The notes under the pieces were generated by a model. That model ran no database searches and had not been told where the DNA came from. It saw only the letters and a list, made by a program, of their open reading frames with translations. 64,000 nucleotides of DNA, from the NCBI GenBank assembly GCA_950106755.1, contig OX467082.1:20212001-20276000 (forward strand), written 5' to 3'. Below are positions 1 to 11,519 of the stretch, one piece after another (the first letter of the stretch is position 1; every line of letters begins with the position of its first letter). Both the position numbers and the translations under genes were made by a program. The stretch is from Climacium dendroides (Eukaryota > Streptophyta > Bryopsida > Hypnales > Climaciaceae).

Positions 1-1499
1 GAGTGCCATTTGTGGTGATGCTTTGCACTACACATTCTTTGAATTTTTAAAAATTTATATTGAAGAATTGAGTTGAAAGTCTGAAAAGTTGAAAACCAAG
101 TTTTCAAAATTAAAATTCTTTTTCTATTCTTTAAAAAATTGTCAAGTAGAAATAGGTTTAAAATTGAACAAAACATGAAATTGTTAACGGCTATAACATT
201 GGAATTGAAACACAATAAAAAAAATTCTAATGGTGATATTGTTTCAGCAAGCATATTTAATTCTTCCAAACAATTTTTTATTAATTGTGAAAATTGCATT
301 TAGAAATGAATCCAATAAGTTCATTTTTCAAGAAGCTACTCAAATTGCCCGAAAAACAAGATTGTTCATAACTTTCACATCACTAATCCAAATGGAATGA
401 ATCAAAGCTTTACATGTGAACAAAAATATTATCTATGAGTAAAAAAAAATTTAATTTAGTTTCAAGATTTTGTAGATTTCTTTTCTGCCCCTCCAATATA
501 CATTTGGGCTTCTTGTATTGTGGTATAACTTTTGCTTCAAGGCATGGATTGAAATAAAAATGATATTCCTCTCAAGCTAATAAGTTTTTCTATCTTATGA
601 GAAATTTTGAAAAAGTTCCACTAAAAATTGAGGTCATAGGCATTAGATGAGATTTGAGGCCTCCAAAAAGCTGTGAGTTATCATGCACTCGGAACTTGCC
701 AAATGAAACTCTCACAAGTGATGGAAAACAACGGATGAGCACACACACCTTCCTTCATTCTCCCATCAGAGTCCTCCGGTCGGCACTTTCAACAAACTAG
801 TTGAAACCCAATTCGTGGTACATTCGAGACAAAGAATGCAAGATGGAAGATGTTTGGACTTGGTTTTCTAGAGGCAATCTACGTTCAACAAACCTGATTG
901 CATCATTTTTAATTTTCTACATTACACAGTCAAAGTCAAGTGAGTTAAAGGCAACTACCCCTCGAAGTCAAGTCCAATTGAAAAAAGATTTGGGATTTTG
1001 AATTTTGGATTCTCTTTTTATGCATTTTTTGAGGACCTTGTGAATATTAAACAATGAATTTCCAAAGTGCTAAAAATATGTGTTTCTAAAAACAACTCTA
1101 GGCTTGTAGGAGTCGCAAAAATAGAGGTTGTACATTTTAGAAAGAATTTGTAGGGGTTGGTTTTAGGAAGGAGTAACAATTGGGTGTAGTTGCCCTATAG
1201 TGATAACAATAACTTTCTACAATATGGGAATTATGCAAATTTGCAACAAGCACTTATATAATTGTGGTTTACATTCTTTTAGCTAAAATCAATCTATTAG
1301 TAGTATTTTCATCCAACCTTCATACACAACTATTTAATTTTTATAAACTTTTGTTCAAATATTTTGAATAATAAAATTGCATTCATCCATAATTCATTCA
1401 AATAATGTGAGAATTTTCGTGAAAATTGCACTATTCAAACTATTGCCCAATTTGAATTAAATGAAGTAGTCAAAAAATCTAAGGTTGAATCACACAAAT
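1..1499. other. AT-rich intergenic DNA, no supported gene
   Basis: No open frame of convincing length or composition is present. The part from about 980 onward is a diverged copy of 16590-17560: the same order of motifs occurs in both, including a shared stretch ending in an AATTTGCA motif before a run ending TTGTGGTTT. It is therefore part of a dispersed repeat family. The stretch around 720-860 is less AT-rich than its surroundings but shows no recognisable coding signal. Confidence 0.5.
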
Positions 1500-1821
1500 A
1501 TGGACAATTTTGTTAAAATGGCAAAATTTTGCTACTTTGGCAATTCACACAATTCACAACATGCGGTCTAAAGTATACAAACATCCTAGATGTTTGTAAT
1601 TTATATCTTTCTTAGATGTCTGAAATCTACATCTATGCTAAATGTTACTTTTATAATTCAAATAGTACAATTTGAAATCTATATTTGTTCTAAATTTTTT
1701 AAATCTATAAAAATTCAAGATTCTTGAAAACTATACCTATCCTAGATGCCACTTTTACAATTTAGAGAGGGCGGTCTGAAAATGGCACATTGAATATTAT
1801 CATTTTAATGAAATCCCCTAT
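1500..1821. mobile_element. Hairpin MITE, copy 1 of a 4-bp-TSD family (diverged)
   Basis: The ends are imperfect inverted repeats (left ATGGACAATTTTGTTAAAAT, right ending in ATTTTAATGAAATCCCCTAT) and match the ends of the 175-bp elements at 42035 and 45367. The element is flanked by the direct duplication AAAT (1496-1499 and 1822-1825). Near its right end it keeps the family's internal CGGTCTGAA and ATGGCACAT blocks. At 322 bp it is longer than the other two copies because of an AT-rich centre. No coding capacity. The superfamily is not assigned. Confidence 0.65.
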
Positions 1822-4800
1822 AAATCCAAGTAAAATTATTTGATAACCATATTTATTTGTTAATGAGTTTAGATTTTTGAATCATGTATAGCAGTATAAG
1901 TACATAACTTAGTTAAACTTAAGTGAATCCTACAAATCATTCATTTGAATATTGTACAAGTAATTTACAAGTAGTCAAACTTCAGTTGATAGCTTTTCTA
2001 AATATATGTCCTAATTTCGATGTCTTTTTTAGAACATTTTGCAATGAAAATCTACTTAAATTGTAGATGTATTTAAACAATTTTATTTTTCATGATTCAA
2101 AATCAAAGGATATCCTTTGCTTTAGGGTGCTTAAATTAGGAAACATCCAACCATGATGAACTTTTGTTGGTGATAGGTCTCATCATTTCAAGATTAAAGA
2201 GCAATCCTCATGAGTATGTTATAAGCTTCAATATCTTTTGCTTTCTTTTCTCTATTTTGCTACTAATTATTAATGAAAGTTATTTTACTCTATTTTAAAA
2301 AAAAATTGCAAGTCTTCTATGAGTCATAAAATGTTTCAAAAATTGTAAAAAGTGAAAATTATTGTGAATTTTTGAAGAGAAAGTAAAAATATCAATTACT
2401 CCATACAATAATTAATTGTAAACAATATAGATGTACAATGAAGCTTATGAATAAAGTTATCAAATATGGAAAATTTATGAATTTACCATGGGTTAACCCA
2501 AAAAGGCTTTTGACTATGTTTCCTGCAAAAGTGCTCCAAAATTGCCATTTTTAATAAAAGTACCAAATTTATAAAAATTGAAATATTAGAAAAAACATTT
2601 TTGGACACATGTAACCATAGGATCTTGTAGCATGCTAGTTTGAAAAGATGTGGGAAAATTTCAGAATTTTTCATTGTGTAGATTGCAAGATATTAGCATT
2701 TGAAGTGACAAAAATCCTTTTTTTAGCCCTACCAAATATAGGGAAGCTACACTTCACAAAGTCACATTTGTATGAAAAAATGTCCAAAATGGTGGTGCAT
2801 CTTTAGATTCATTCCTCAATGCAAGTTGGCTACATGCTTTAAAAAGTTTAGATCATTTGGAATTATACAACCTATAGGAAAAAAAACAATAAGTTGAAAT
2901 AAGTAGAGAATGATTTAAAATACTAAATTGATAAGAACTTAATTATGGAATTGAAAAATGAATTGTTGTAATGTTGTATTAAGCAATCTATACCCAATGT
3001 TTTTATTTTATTCAAAAATATTGAAAGTTGAGTTAAATAAAGGACTTTAAATTTTATTTTAGAGTAGAGAATCCATAACTACCCACAAACTAAAACTCCT
3101 CATAACTTTCATTTCATTAATCAAAATGGAATAATTTAAAGCTTTCCACGTATATATAAATCTAGAAAAAAATTCAAATTTTTGTTTACAAGAAAACTGA
3201 TTTATTCTTATATGCAAAGATTGCTTGGTCCAAAATAAAAATTACACATCATACAATAACATTTTAACCATGTAGTCAAAAGTTTTGAAAATTGTTGGAT
3301 CTCAAAAGAAAAGAAATACCTTGTCCACATGTTGTATGAAAATTTCAAAAAATAAAAATAAAAATTCTATTTGTAGCTAGTGAACTATCCAAAATTGCTA
3401 TATTGCCAAAAAAAAAGTAGTTTGGTCCTTTAGATATTAAGCCCCAATTTAAAAGGATCCAATCCTAAAATGACCCTATTGCACAATTTTTTTGATTGAA
3501 GGTCATGAAGCATAAGTGATGGATAATATCAATAATCAAACAACCTTGTAGAGAATCCAAATTTTCTCTAATAAATGTTGCTGAAAAAGGTCCCTAAATT
3601 GTTGTTCCAATGGAAGTTCTAAAGGTTTGTAGGGGAATTTTGAGAGTATCAATGCTCCTTTATTAGGCATACACTTGCATTGCCAAGTGCATTTAGAATT
3701 TGTAAAGGTTCTTTATTGTAAATTTTATGAAAAAAAAAATTGGCACAAAAAATTATGGGGTCATTGCAAAAGGCATTTGTCAATTTTTGCCAAAACATGA
3801 TGCTATGACAAGGCTATTGAGTTATTATTTCAATATTATCAAATGCGGAATCAACTTTCCTATATTATATGTCCATTTAAGCTTGAACCATATCTTGTGT
3901 ATAATAGAGATTTGTATTTCAATATTTGGCTTGAACTACTTGTATCTAAAAAAGATGTATGCTTATCAATATTTTGAACAACTGTAGCTATTTAACTTCA
4001 ATTAGTTGTTTTTGAGTGAAATGGTGGGTAGTATATGAAAGAAATCTAATTATTATATGATTTTAAATTATTCATTTATAAAGTTGAAGTTCACTTCATT
4101 GCAATTCAAATGTACTTTGTAGCTTCAAAATTGGGTCTTTTTTGAGCATGCTAGAGCTTTCTAAATTTGCTAAACTTTCTAGTGAATTGATTGCAGAAAA
4201 ATTCTAAGTTTATTGTACATGCACAATTGTTGATGACCCCTACTCTAGTGACCCTTCCAAGGAGTTTGTATTTTGTCTAATGGTCAAGGATCATCAAGTA
4301 GAATCCTAGAAGAATTGCAAATTTTGATAAAAGTAGATGCCAAGAATTTTCATTCATACCAATCTATTATTTCAAAATGGGAGTATACAAAGTGAAAGAT
4401 TTTGAAGTTTGAAATAATGGTCATTGGCCCATCTTTCCAAGGCTAAGTAAATTATATGTCATTTCATGTGCACATCAAAAGCCTTGAATGCATTGAATGC
4501 ATTGAATGGTCCAAAGTGCTCACTTCCTTTGCTTCCCTACACTAAAAATGAAATTTAGTGTTTACAACATTAATTACACACTAGAATAGTAAATTTCAAC
4601 ATGAAAACTAATTGTCAACAAAATTTATACCAAAAAAGAAAATATTGAAATAGTTCACTTTGCACTAAATTAAAATCCAAGATGAATTCTAATTGTCAAC
4701 TAAATGAGAATTAGAGTGATTAACATAATAAAGTAAGTAACAACCTAGGTACCATTACACTTTGTAGAGAAACGTCGCCTTTAAAGACTCAGCATTCACA

Positions 4801-4892
4801 ATTATCAAAACGACTAATTTGATAACTTATATTGTAAGAAAGATAATTCATATGAGGCCAGAATTTTTTGGTATCAATAGAAGTGATTCTAA
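1822..4892. other. AT-rich repeat-derived intergenic DNA
   Basis: No supported gene; the short open frames here are AT-driven and lack recognisable motifs. From about 4190 the sequence is a diverged copy of 14690 onward, with matching order of many blocks, for example the shared GAAAGATTTTGAAGTTTGAA at about 4392 and 14871. A block near 4550 that begins CTACACTAAAAATG resembles the end of the 345-bp MITE at 15592 and may be a degraded relative. Between 2500 and 3450 are stretches similar to 13800-13990, 14490-14680 and 38300-38470, so this is dispersed repeat material. Confidence 0.5.
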
Positions 4893-4894
4893 TA

Positions 4895-6360
4895 CAGTCG
4901 GGTCCAGTTCATTTACGAATTACCTCTTTGAAGCATTCAAATTTTCCTTTACAATGTAGAATATAATTAATAGTTTTTGGAAGAGATAATTATCATTTGT
5001 ATTTTGGGAAGTTGTTGCTACTTTCTCTAAATCTGAAATTTCTCCACAAAAATGATATTTTCTGAGTTTGAGTCCAACTAACAAAATGATGGTCATTTGC
5101 TCTAGTTTATATTCCAATTGGAATTTTGAAAAAAAATTGTAATATTGAATATTTTATTGCAATTTGAACTTTGGATGTATTTTCAATGTCTCCTATATTC
5201 TAATTATAGAACGACATGGAAATTGAGTTTACACCATGATGTTCATCTCTAAAATATGTACACATGGTGAAATTTTCAGATTTTTTGAAATAATTTTCTA
5301 TTTGATGTGGTTTTTTTTCATTTTATCTTCTAAAGTTCTCAAAAAAATCTACATTTTTGGTGAATTGAAGAAGACATGTTGTTTCATCTATGAAAAATAA
5401 ATATAAAATTTTTCGTGCATATGTAGTTGCAAAATGGTAGTAAATTGAGCAATGGGCAGTGAGGCTTGAAATCAATGGTCCTAGGTCCGTCATTTAGGGG
5501 TTAAAATGTTATTTTTACCCTTAATTTGGAACATTTTGTCCAATAGGAAAATCATTTTGGGACGAAGGGAATATATTGATTTGCATCCTTACACAATTGC
5601 ACGCAAGCCTAAGAAATTTTAACTTCAAAAAAACAAATCTCCATTTTTGATGAATTTCTAAAGTTAATTTTCATAGTTTTATAAGATAATTTATTGCAAG
5701 CAACTGGTGGTGAATTTTTTAAGTTTGATTGTAGATATATGTAGGGAGCATCCATATACACATCTTATCCTAAGCAAGTTTCTCCATAAAAGTTTTACAA
5801 TTCCTTCTATAGAGTTTTAAGTGTTAGGATGACAATGTCCAAATGTTGTAAGAATAGATATTTCTTTGTTATCATTAGATTTTTCTATTTGCCACTCATG
5901 TGGTCACCAATTTGTTACATTTGAGTGTTATGGTACAATTACTTTGCCAAAATCTAATTCAAAATATAGAGATACCTATTTCACAAAGTTTGGTTATATG
6001 ACACTTCAATTGATCCCTTATTGGGAGCTTATATTTTTATTACTTAATGGGGTGTTTTTTAGTATGAAAGATGTGCATATGGATGTTCCCTACATATTTA
6101 TGTGATTGAATTAAAAAAATTCATCACCAATTATTTCCAATAAAATATTATGTAAACCCATGAAAATTGACTTCAAAAATTCACCAAAATAGAATTTTAC
6201 TTTTTTTAACCTGAAATTTGGTAGGCTTGAGTGGGATTGTGTGAGAATTGAGTGTAAACAATGCAATGTAAATAATGAAAAATTCCAAATCTCTTCCACT
6301 TTATGCAAGGAAATGTGCACGGCAGAAATAGGCAGTTCGTAAATGAACTGGACCCGACTG
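4895..6360. mobile_element. Foldback DNA transposon, 25-bp perfect termini, TA target duplication
   Basis: The termini are perfect inverted repeats of 25 bp beginning CAGTCGGGTCCAGTTCATTT, with weaker pairing a further ~10 bp inward. The element is flanked by TA (4893-4894 and 6361-6362). The homologous segment at about 16070-16100 lacks the insertion and has a single TA at 16083-16084, a natural empty site. The interior is itself largely an inverted repeat: about 5560-5800 pairs imperfectly with about 6040-6300. A TA duplication and CAG-type ends fit the Tc1/mariner/pogo group, but no transposase is encoded, so the assignment is inference. The 79-residue frame at 5866-6105 lies inside the fold and shows no domain. 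Confidence 0.75.
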
Positions 6361-6362
6361 TA

Positions 6363-7716
6363 CAATCGGTAGACAAAAATACGTGTGTTGGTTCAAAAGT
6401 GAAAGAACTTGCAGATAAGACGATGGTCGGCAAGTTGACCCACTCAAGGAGATTACAGTTCGACCTCCACGACTACTTTCCAAGAGTTACAGGATTTCCT
6501 ACATTTGAGTGGCGCATTGCGGCTTCCGAGCAAAGTTTCGTGATTTATAGATCTTCCCAAATGCACTCAGTTTCCAGTTTCAATGCAGGCTTGAATGCAG
6601 ATTGTAATTGAGAGTAATAAAGTAATCGAATTCTCTCAGGAATGATCTCAAGGTCGAGATCTGACCCCATCTCATGTTCTAGCTGCAGAGAATTACGCAA
6701 TTGATGGAAAGTAGCAGTGAAACCGATGTCGCTGTAAGCACTTTGAATGACATGCCATTTGAGCTTTGTAAAATTGGCATGTTTCCATGGCTACTTTCGA
6801 ATAGTGACTGGAGTTTCATGTGTGAAGCGGATGGAGGTTACAAGCCAAGTGAAGTCGGGTTTCCTTTATGCACGAAGTCTGGACTTCCAATCCTGGAGAC
6901 TTCAATGCAAACTGCTCGTACAAATCATATAGTTATTGACTTTTGTAAGCAAGGATCGAGGGTTGTGAATTGAGTGGCGCACTGTGGAACTTTTACCAAC
7001 ACCCTCTACTCTACCCTTACGCAGAATCGACTGAACAGTACAATCGACAGAGATAGAGATGCAGTCTGAAATGAGTAGTTTCTGCCATCCATAGCTGGAG
7101 GTTGGCCACACGAAGTCAACCTAGCATTGATCGAACTTGAAACTGACTTTTCCATTCGAATGAGTGCTGCGCACCCGGCGGCGCTCAGTCACGCACATTT
7201 CCGAAAGGAAACGAAATAGTGGAAGAATCATGATTGATGCTCTTCAAAGGTCACGAGAAGGACCACATTGTGCTTCCAACGAACTAGCTGCACCTCATTC
7301 ATTGAGCACTAGAGATCAAGAATATGCCCCCCCCAAAATGGTCGCACGCCCAACGATTTATGCTCTAGAACTCGTCAAGGACGTGCTCCTGTCTCCTACA
7401 CAAATCTGAACCAACAATGCGTCTCCGTATAGCACTTAGGTGGAATGAATTTGGCACAACTTTCAAGAAATTGGTGAATTAAAGCGCGACTTGGCTAAAT
7501 ACAAATGATCAATTGATCTAAAGGAAATATGGCGGATTCCAAGCACTGACAGCGGTGAAGTCTTCTCGTGGGCTGCAACAACCCACTTGGAGATATCCAA
7601 GCAAACACAGTAATAAAAATCTCACCACAACAGAACCCTACTATACACGTGCGCACAATGGAGCTGCCAATAGTATCCTCGACCTATTCATACAATAAGT
7701 CATCAGGTGCTCATAC
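6363..7716. other. Right part of duplicated segment, then AP2 gene downstream region
   Basis: Positions 6363 to about 6690 match 16085-16390 in diverged form; shared blocks include GAACTTGCAGATAAGAC/GAACTTGCAAATAAGAC and a GCAAAGTTTCGTGATTTAT run. The base composition is GC-richer than the flanks. An open plus-strand frame of 102 codons (6303-6611) crosses the transposon boundary and is not recognised, so I do not call it a gene. The section from about 6950 to 7716 lies downstream of the minus-strand AP2 gene and probably contains its 3' untranslated region. No polyadenylation signal could be chosen with confidence. Confidence 0.45.
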
Positions 7717-9264
7717 TCAGATGCTTTGGCGCTCCAGCAAAGCATACGCAATCTCGTCTTGAAAATGACTTGGACTAGGCGATCTCTGATAAGACGGAGC
7801 AGGCGACGACCGAATGAGGGAGTCCAGCCACATGCTTTGGCTCTCGTAATCGCTGGAATTCACAACGTTGGTTGGCGCTGCCAGCGTACATGGGTCTTCG
7901 GCCCAATCCCATCCCTGCTCTGCATTCTGCACGGAGTCTAGGGTTTCCAAATCGGTCACCACCTCAGTTGTGGAGGTGTCGCAGATCGAGTACTGGAGCA
8001 TCAACGGTTGGGGTCGCGAGATGGCGTCGTCCACTTCGTCGGAACCACTGCAACTCAACGGCGATGAAATCTCTGAGAAGGAACGGAAGGGACCTAAAGG
8101 GGAGCGTCTCCAAGACGCCGACCGCTCCAGAATCTGAAGCGAATTAGTGTGAGTGGAGCGGAGTGGGGAAGAAGCAGCTATGGCTGCCAGCAATAGTTTG
8201 GCCTCCTCCTTCACAAATTTCACCTTGTCTTTCTTGTCCAGTCCTGCCGGTGCCGTGGGTGTCTTGGAAAGAAACCGCAGAGAAGTGTCGGGAAAGTTGA
8301 GTAGGTCTGGCCTGCCGTAGTGGTGGAAGGCGGCATCCACGGCGCGCGCAGCTTCGACTTCGGACCTGAAGTTCCCGAAATCTTGCTTGGTTTTGTGCTT
8401 GGGCGGTTTCATCTCGGCTACCCAAGCGTTGCGATCGGGTCGGTGTCGGACTCCGTTGAATCTCTTTGTGTGTGGAAGGGGATTTTCTCGGGACGTGTCT
8501 TCTACGCCTGGTGAATGTGAAACTTGCAGAAATTGGTTGAATGATGTTCGCCGTCGTTTTCGTGGGCAGGAATCGGGGAGCCTGTGGCTGAGAAGGTCTA
8601 CCACGTCCACTTGCACTTGCGTGAACACCAGTGGATTATCCCTTTGGGGGCCTGCCCAAACTATGAGTTGAGATGGGTTCCATCTCCTGTACAATAAATC
8701 AAGTGTCGTGGGATCTTGTATACCATATGGATGGAGTGCTGTTAAGTTGGTTCCTTTACTGGCTTTGCCAGTGCCAAATACTGGAATTCCGAGACTGGCA
8801 CTGGATAGTCGATAGGAATAGCGATGGAAGGAGGAAAGGGGTCTTCCCTGTGTCGTGGCGTTGATGGATGCTGACAAGGCGCTTCCAGTAAGAGTTGTAG
8901 CAGCGTTGCCGCGATCACTTTGAGAAAATACACTTGACAGGAGTGGCACCGTTTCAGCCTGTTGCTTGAGATGGTGCAACACCGCCGTATCGCCCAGCTC
9001 ATCGTCTGGGTCAGCTTGCCAATCCAGTGCCTGTGGCTTCGCCACCAAAGCGTTGAGGCGTGGACGGTTTGAAGCGTCGTCGGGATAGCAGAGAATTGAA
9101 CACAGTAGTCTCCAAATTTCTGAATTGTGAGGTAGAATCGTGGCGAAGACGCTGACCCTATGAATTTGGAAACGTCTTCCATCTCCTCGTACGCGGTCTA
9201 GTTCTCTCTGCATCTCAGGGATGAAATTCCGTGCCACCCATGGGGTATCGATGGCCACAGCCAT
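7717..9264 (-). CDS. AP2/ERF-domain transcription factor, intronless
   Basis: Uninterrupted 515-residue frame. One AP2/ERF DNA-binding domain lies at about residues 268-326. It has the opening RFNGVRHRPDRNAWVAEM, a region corresponding to the family's WLG strand but reading FGNF, the helix SEVEAARAVDAAFHHYG, and the closing LLNFPDT. A basic cluster PRKRRR (234-239), just before the domain, is a likely nuclear localisation signal. The N-terminal ~230 residues contain no domain I recognise; the C-terminal part is Ser/Pro-rich with acidic patches such as DEVDD. Family knowledge: single-AP2 proteins bind short GC-rich or DRE-type promoter elements in the nucleus. The domain is atypical (AEMKPPK for the usual AEIR, and no WLG), so the subfamily and target site are not assigned. 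The start was chosen as the first Met of the open frame. Composition is much more GC-rich than the surrounding spacer, supporting a real gene. Confidence 0.85.
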   Translation of the reverse strand: MAVAIDTPWVARNFIPEMQRELDRVRGDGRRFQIHRVSVFATILPHNSEIWRLLCSILCYPDDASNRPRLNALVAKPQALDWQADPDDELGDTAVLHHLKQQAETVPLLSSVFSQSDRGNAATTLTGSALSASINATTQGRPLSSFHRYSYRLSSASLGIPVFGTGKASKGTNLTALHPYGIQDPTTLDLLYRRWNPSQLIVWAGPQRDNPLVFTQVQVDVVDLLSHRLPDSCPRKRRRTSFNQFLQVSHSPGVEDTSRENPLPHTKRFNGVRHRPDRNAWVAEMKPPKHKTKQDFGNFRSEVEAARAVDAAFHHYGRPDLLNFPDTSLRFLSKTPTAPAGLDKKDKVKFVKEEAKLLLAAIAASSPLRSTHTNSLQILERSASWRRSPLGPFRSFSEISSPLSCSGSDEVDDAISRPQPLMLQYSICDTSTTEVVTDLETLDSVQNAEQGWDWAEDPCTLAAPTNVVNSSDYESQSMWLDSLIRSSPAPSYQRSPSPSHFQDEIAYALLERQSI

Positions 9265-9721
9265 GGCATGAAGGAGAGGGAGCTAGAGATGAGGGTGAGG
9301 GTGCACTCACTGCAGCAAACAATCACGGAGTCTGCAAAGCCACTGAAACTAGTTTCAAGTGCAGAAGGAGTTGCGTGAGGAGGGGGCAAGAGCATGTGCA
9401 GACAGGGAGCTTGAGCTTGGATACAAATTAATAAGGTGACGAGAGGAGGAGCACGCACTCATCTGGGCCCCAAGCTGAGCCCCGTGGCCTCTCTTTCATA
9501 TCCGTGACATCAGCTGAGGAGCAATTTCGCAATGTCGTGTGCCGGCAGCCTTCCAGGACTCAGGAGGGGAGGAAAGGGAGGAGAAACACTCGGCGCATTA
9601 ACTTTTACAGCATTGTCAGCCTGGATTTCTTCAGACAAAAATATCTAAAGATCGGTTGGACTAAGGACGCGGGAAAGGAGGAGCTGAAGTTTCATCGATA
9701 TTATTGGACAATCTCACTGGT
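9265..9721 (-). promoter_or_regulatory. AP2 gene leader/promoter region
   Basis: This is the upstream region of the minus-strand AP2 gene. It is GC-rich to about 9600 and then bounded by a tandem array. Short open frames occur on both strands but none has a recognisable motif. A TTATTAATTT stretch on the minus strand around 9422-9432 could be an AT-rich core promoter element, but no TATA box is convincing. The designation rests on position only. Confidence 0.35.
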
Positions 9722-10268
9722 GGAGGCTAGTGAATCTAATATATGTGATTTTTTTTTTTTTATTGTTTTCCTCTCCACCCACGAGGTTCACACAAAAGTA
9801 CATTGCCTATTTTTTCTTGTAGCACTTGCTATCCTTTGATGACTAATACATGTAAGGACGTCGAAAGCACATTGCATATTTTTTCTTGTAGCACTTGCTA
9901 TGCAATTTCCCTAATGACCAATGGAGACTAGTGAATCTAATACATGTGACTTTTTTTTATTGCTTTCCTCTCCACCCACCAGGTTCACACAAAAGTACAT
10001 TGCCTATTTTTTCTTATAGCACTTGCTATGCAATTCCTCTTGATGACCAATACATGTAAGGACGTTGAAAGTACATTGCATATTTTTTCTTGTAGCACTT
10101 GCTATGCAATTCCCCTAATGACCAATGGAGACTAGTGAATCTAATACATGTGATTTTTTTAAATTGTTTTCCTCTCCACCTACCAGGTTCACACAAAAGT
10201 ACATTGCCTATTTTTTCTTGTAGCACTTGCTATGCAATTCCTCTTGATGACCGATACATGTAAGGACG
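9722..10268. repeat. Tandem repeat, ~201-204-bp unit, about 2.7 copies
   Basis: The marker AGTGAATCTAATA recurs at about 9729, 9930 and 10134, giving a period of 201-204 bp. Each unit also contains two internal copies of a shorter module with TTTTTTCTTGTAGCACTTGC, one ending near a TACATGTAAGGACG block. Copies are highly similar, implying recent expansion. The array starts about 460 bp upstream of the AP2 start codon. No coding potential. Confidence 0.9.
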
Positions 10269-10656
10269 CCAAGAAGGTAGGAGGTTCTAAAAGCGCAAGT
10301 TCCATGTAAGGACACGGCTTCCCACCAAAACTCTCCAATTATCGAACCAATAGATAAGATAAAATAGCCCATTGTGATCAAATGATCCCATAGTGGACAC
10401 CTAGGAAATGACTCCATCATGAGTTTTTTTAGTATGTAAGATTTTGGCCACAATGCATGTCTTATATGATAGTAATGGAGTGATTGGGAACTTCATTGGG
10501 AACTTCCAACTTTTCAGTGTGAAATCATTGTAAGATTTGACTTTTTAGGCCTTTCATATTAGAATATATTATAATTGCTTTAGGTGAACAAGATGAGCAT
10601 CATGGATTCAAATTTTGTTGGTTTTAGATTAGTCTACAAACCCAATTGAGCCATGA
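10269..10656. other. AT-rich spacer, nothing recognised
   Basis: Single-copy-looking AT-rich DNA between two tandem arrays. No gene, RNA or transposon end was seen. Confidence 0.4.
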
Positions 10657-10873
10657 TGCACTGAACACTTTAAAAATTCATAGCACATTCATACTTTGTC
10701 AAAAAATATATAATTTCAATTGCTCTCACTTTTTCTCACACTTTTCTTTATGTAGAAAATAAATTGCACTGAACACTTTAAAAATTCATAGCACATTCAT
10801 ACTTTGTCAAAAAAAATATAATTTCAATTGCTCTCACTTTTTCTCACACTTTTCTTTATGTGGAAAATAAATT
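10657..10873. repeat. Tandem duplication, 108-bp unit, two copies
   Basis: Positions 10657-10764 and 10765-10873 are near-identical, both beginning TGCACTGAACACTTTAAAAA. Differences are limited to a few substitutions and a one-base length change in an A run, so the duplication is recent. Confidence 0.9.
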
Positions 10874-11013
10874 GAAAAAATTCAGTAACTACCTAAGGCC
10901 AAACTCCTAATTTTAAACACAATTGGTTGACTTACCTTACATTTAATTTTTCTACAATCATTAGTGAAGTCATCCAATTGACCATTGTAGTCTACAACAT
11001 CTTTATGGGGTTA

Positions 11014-11516
11014 AATTGTCCACCTCCTCATATGTACACTATTTGTGTATGTTACTTTTTTATAGCCTTCGACAATAGAAGTAGTTACATCTTCTTCAGT
11101 AAGTAAACTCACAGTAGAATGAAAAGTGGGCGAGAGAAAAGAAGAGCTAACGGATAGCAATTTTGGGTGAAGGTGTGACCCCCATTTGGTGTGTCAATAG
11201 TGAAGAATGCAAAATTGTGGTAATAACACTACAAAACTATGTAACAAGTCTATGGTAACAAAATTGGACCTAATCACAAAGCAACAATGATAATGAAATT
11301 GACAACAAAAGGTGAAAGTTTTGCTTGTGAAGTCTTCTACGCACCCATTCTTTTGTTCCGGAGGTGGATAATCAACATTGTGAAGCTATCACAATACAAG
11401 TATATTACCAATGGGGAGCCACCTCCTCCTGATTCTCCAAAGAATGGTCACCAAATGAAAAAAAGTGTACCTATCCTTAATGTACAAATAGTGTACATTT
11501 GAAGAGGTGGACAATT
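11014..11516. mobile_element. Tourist/PIF-Harbinger-like MITE with TTA target duplication
   Basis: The ends are inverted repeats beginning AATTGTCCACCTC and continuing with imperfect pairing for about 35 bp through TGTACACTATTTGT. The element is flanked by TTA (11011-11013 and 11517-11519), the target duplication typical of PIF/Harbinger elements. Length is 503 bp. An internal 71-codon plus-strand frame (11287-11502) runs into the right terminus and is not a transposase, so the element is non-autonomous. Confidence 0.7.
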
Positions 11517-11519
11517 TTA

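Noticed and set aside
6303..6611. 102-codon open frame upstream of the AP2 gene
   Set aside because: It begins inside the foldback transposon and crosses its right boundary, so the start is an accident of insertion. The paralogous segment at 16.1-16.3 kb does not keep the frame.
8144..9458. Several 60-146-codon frames on both strands over the AP2 gene
   Set aside because: They are shadows of the GC-rich AP2 coding region in other frames.
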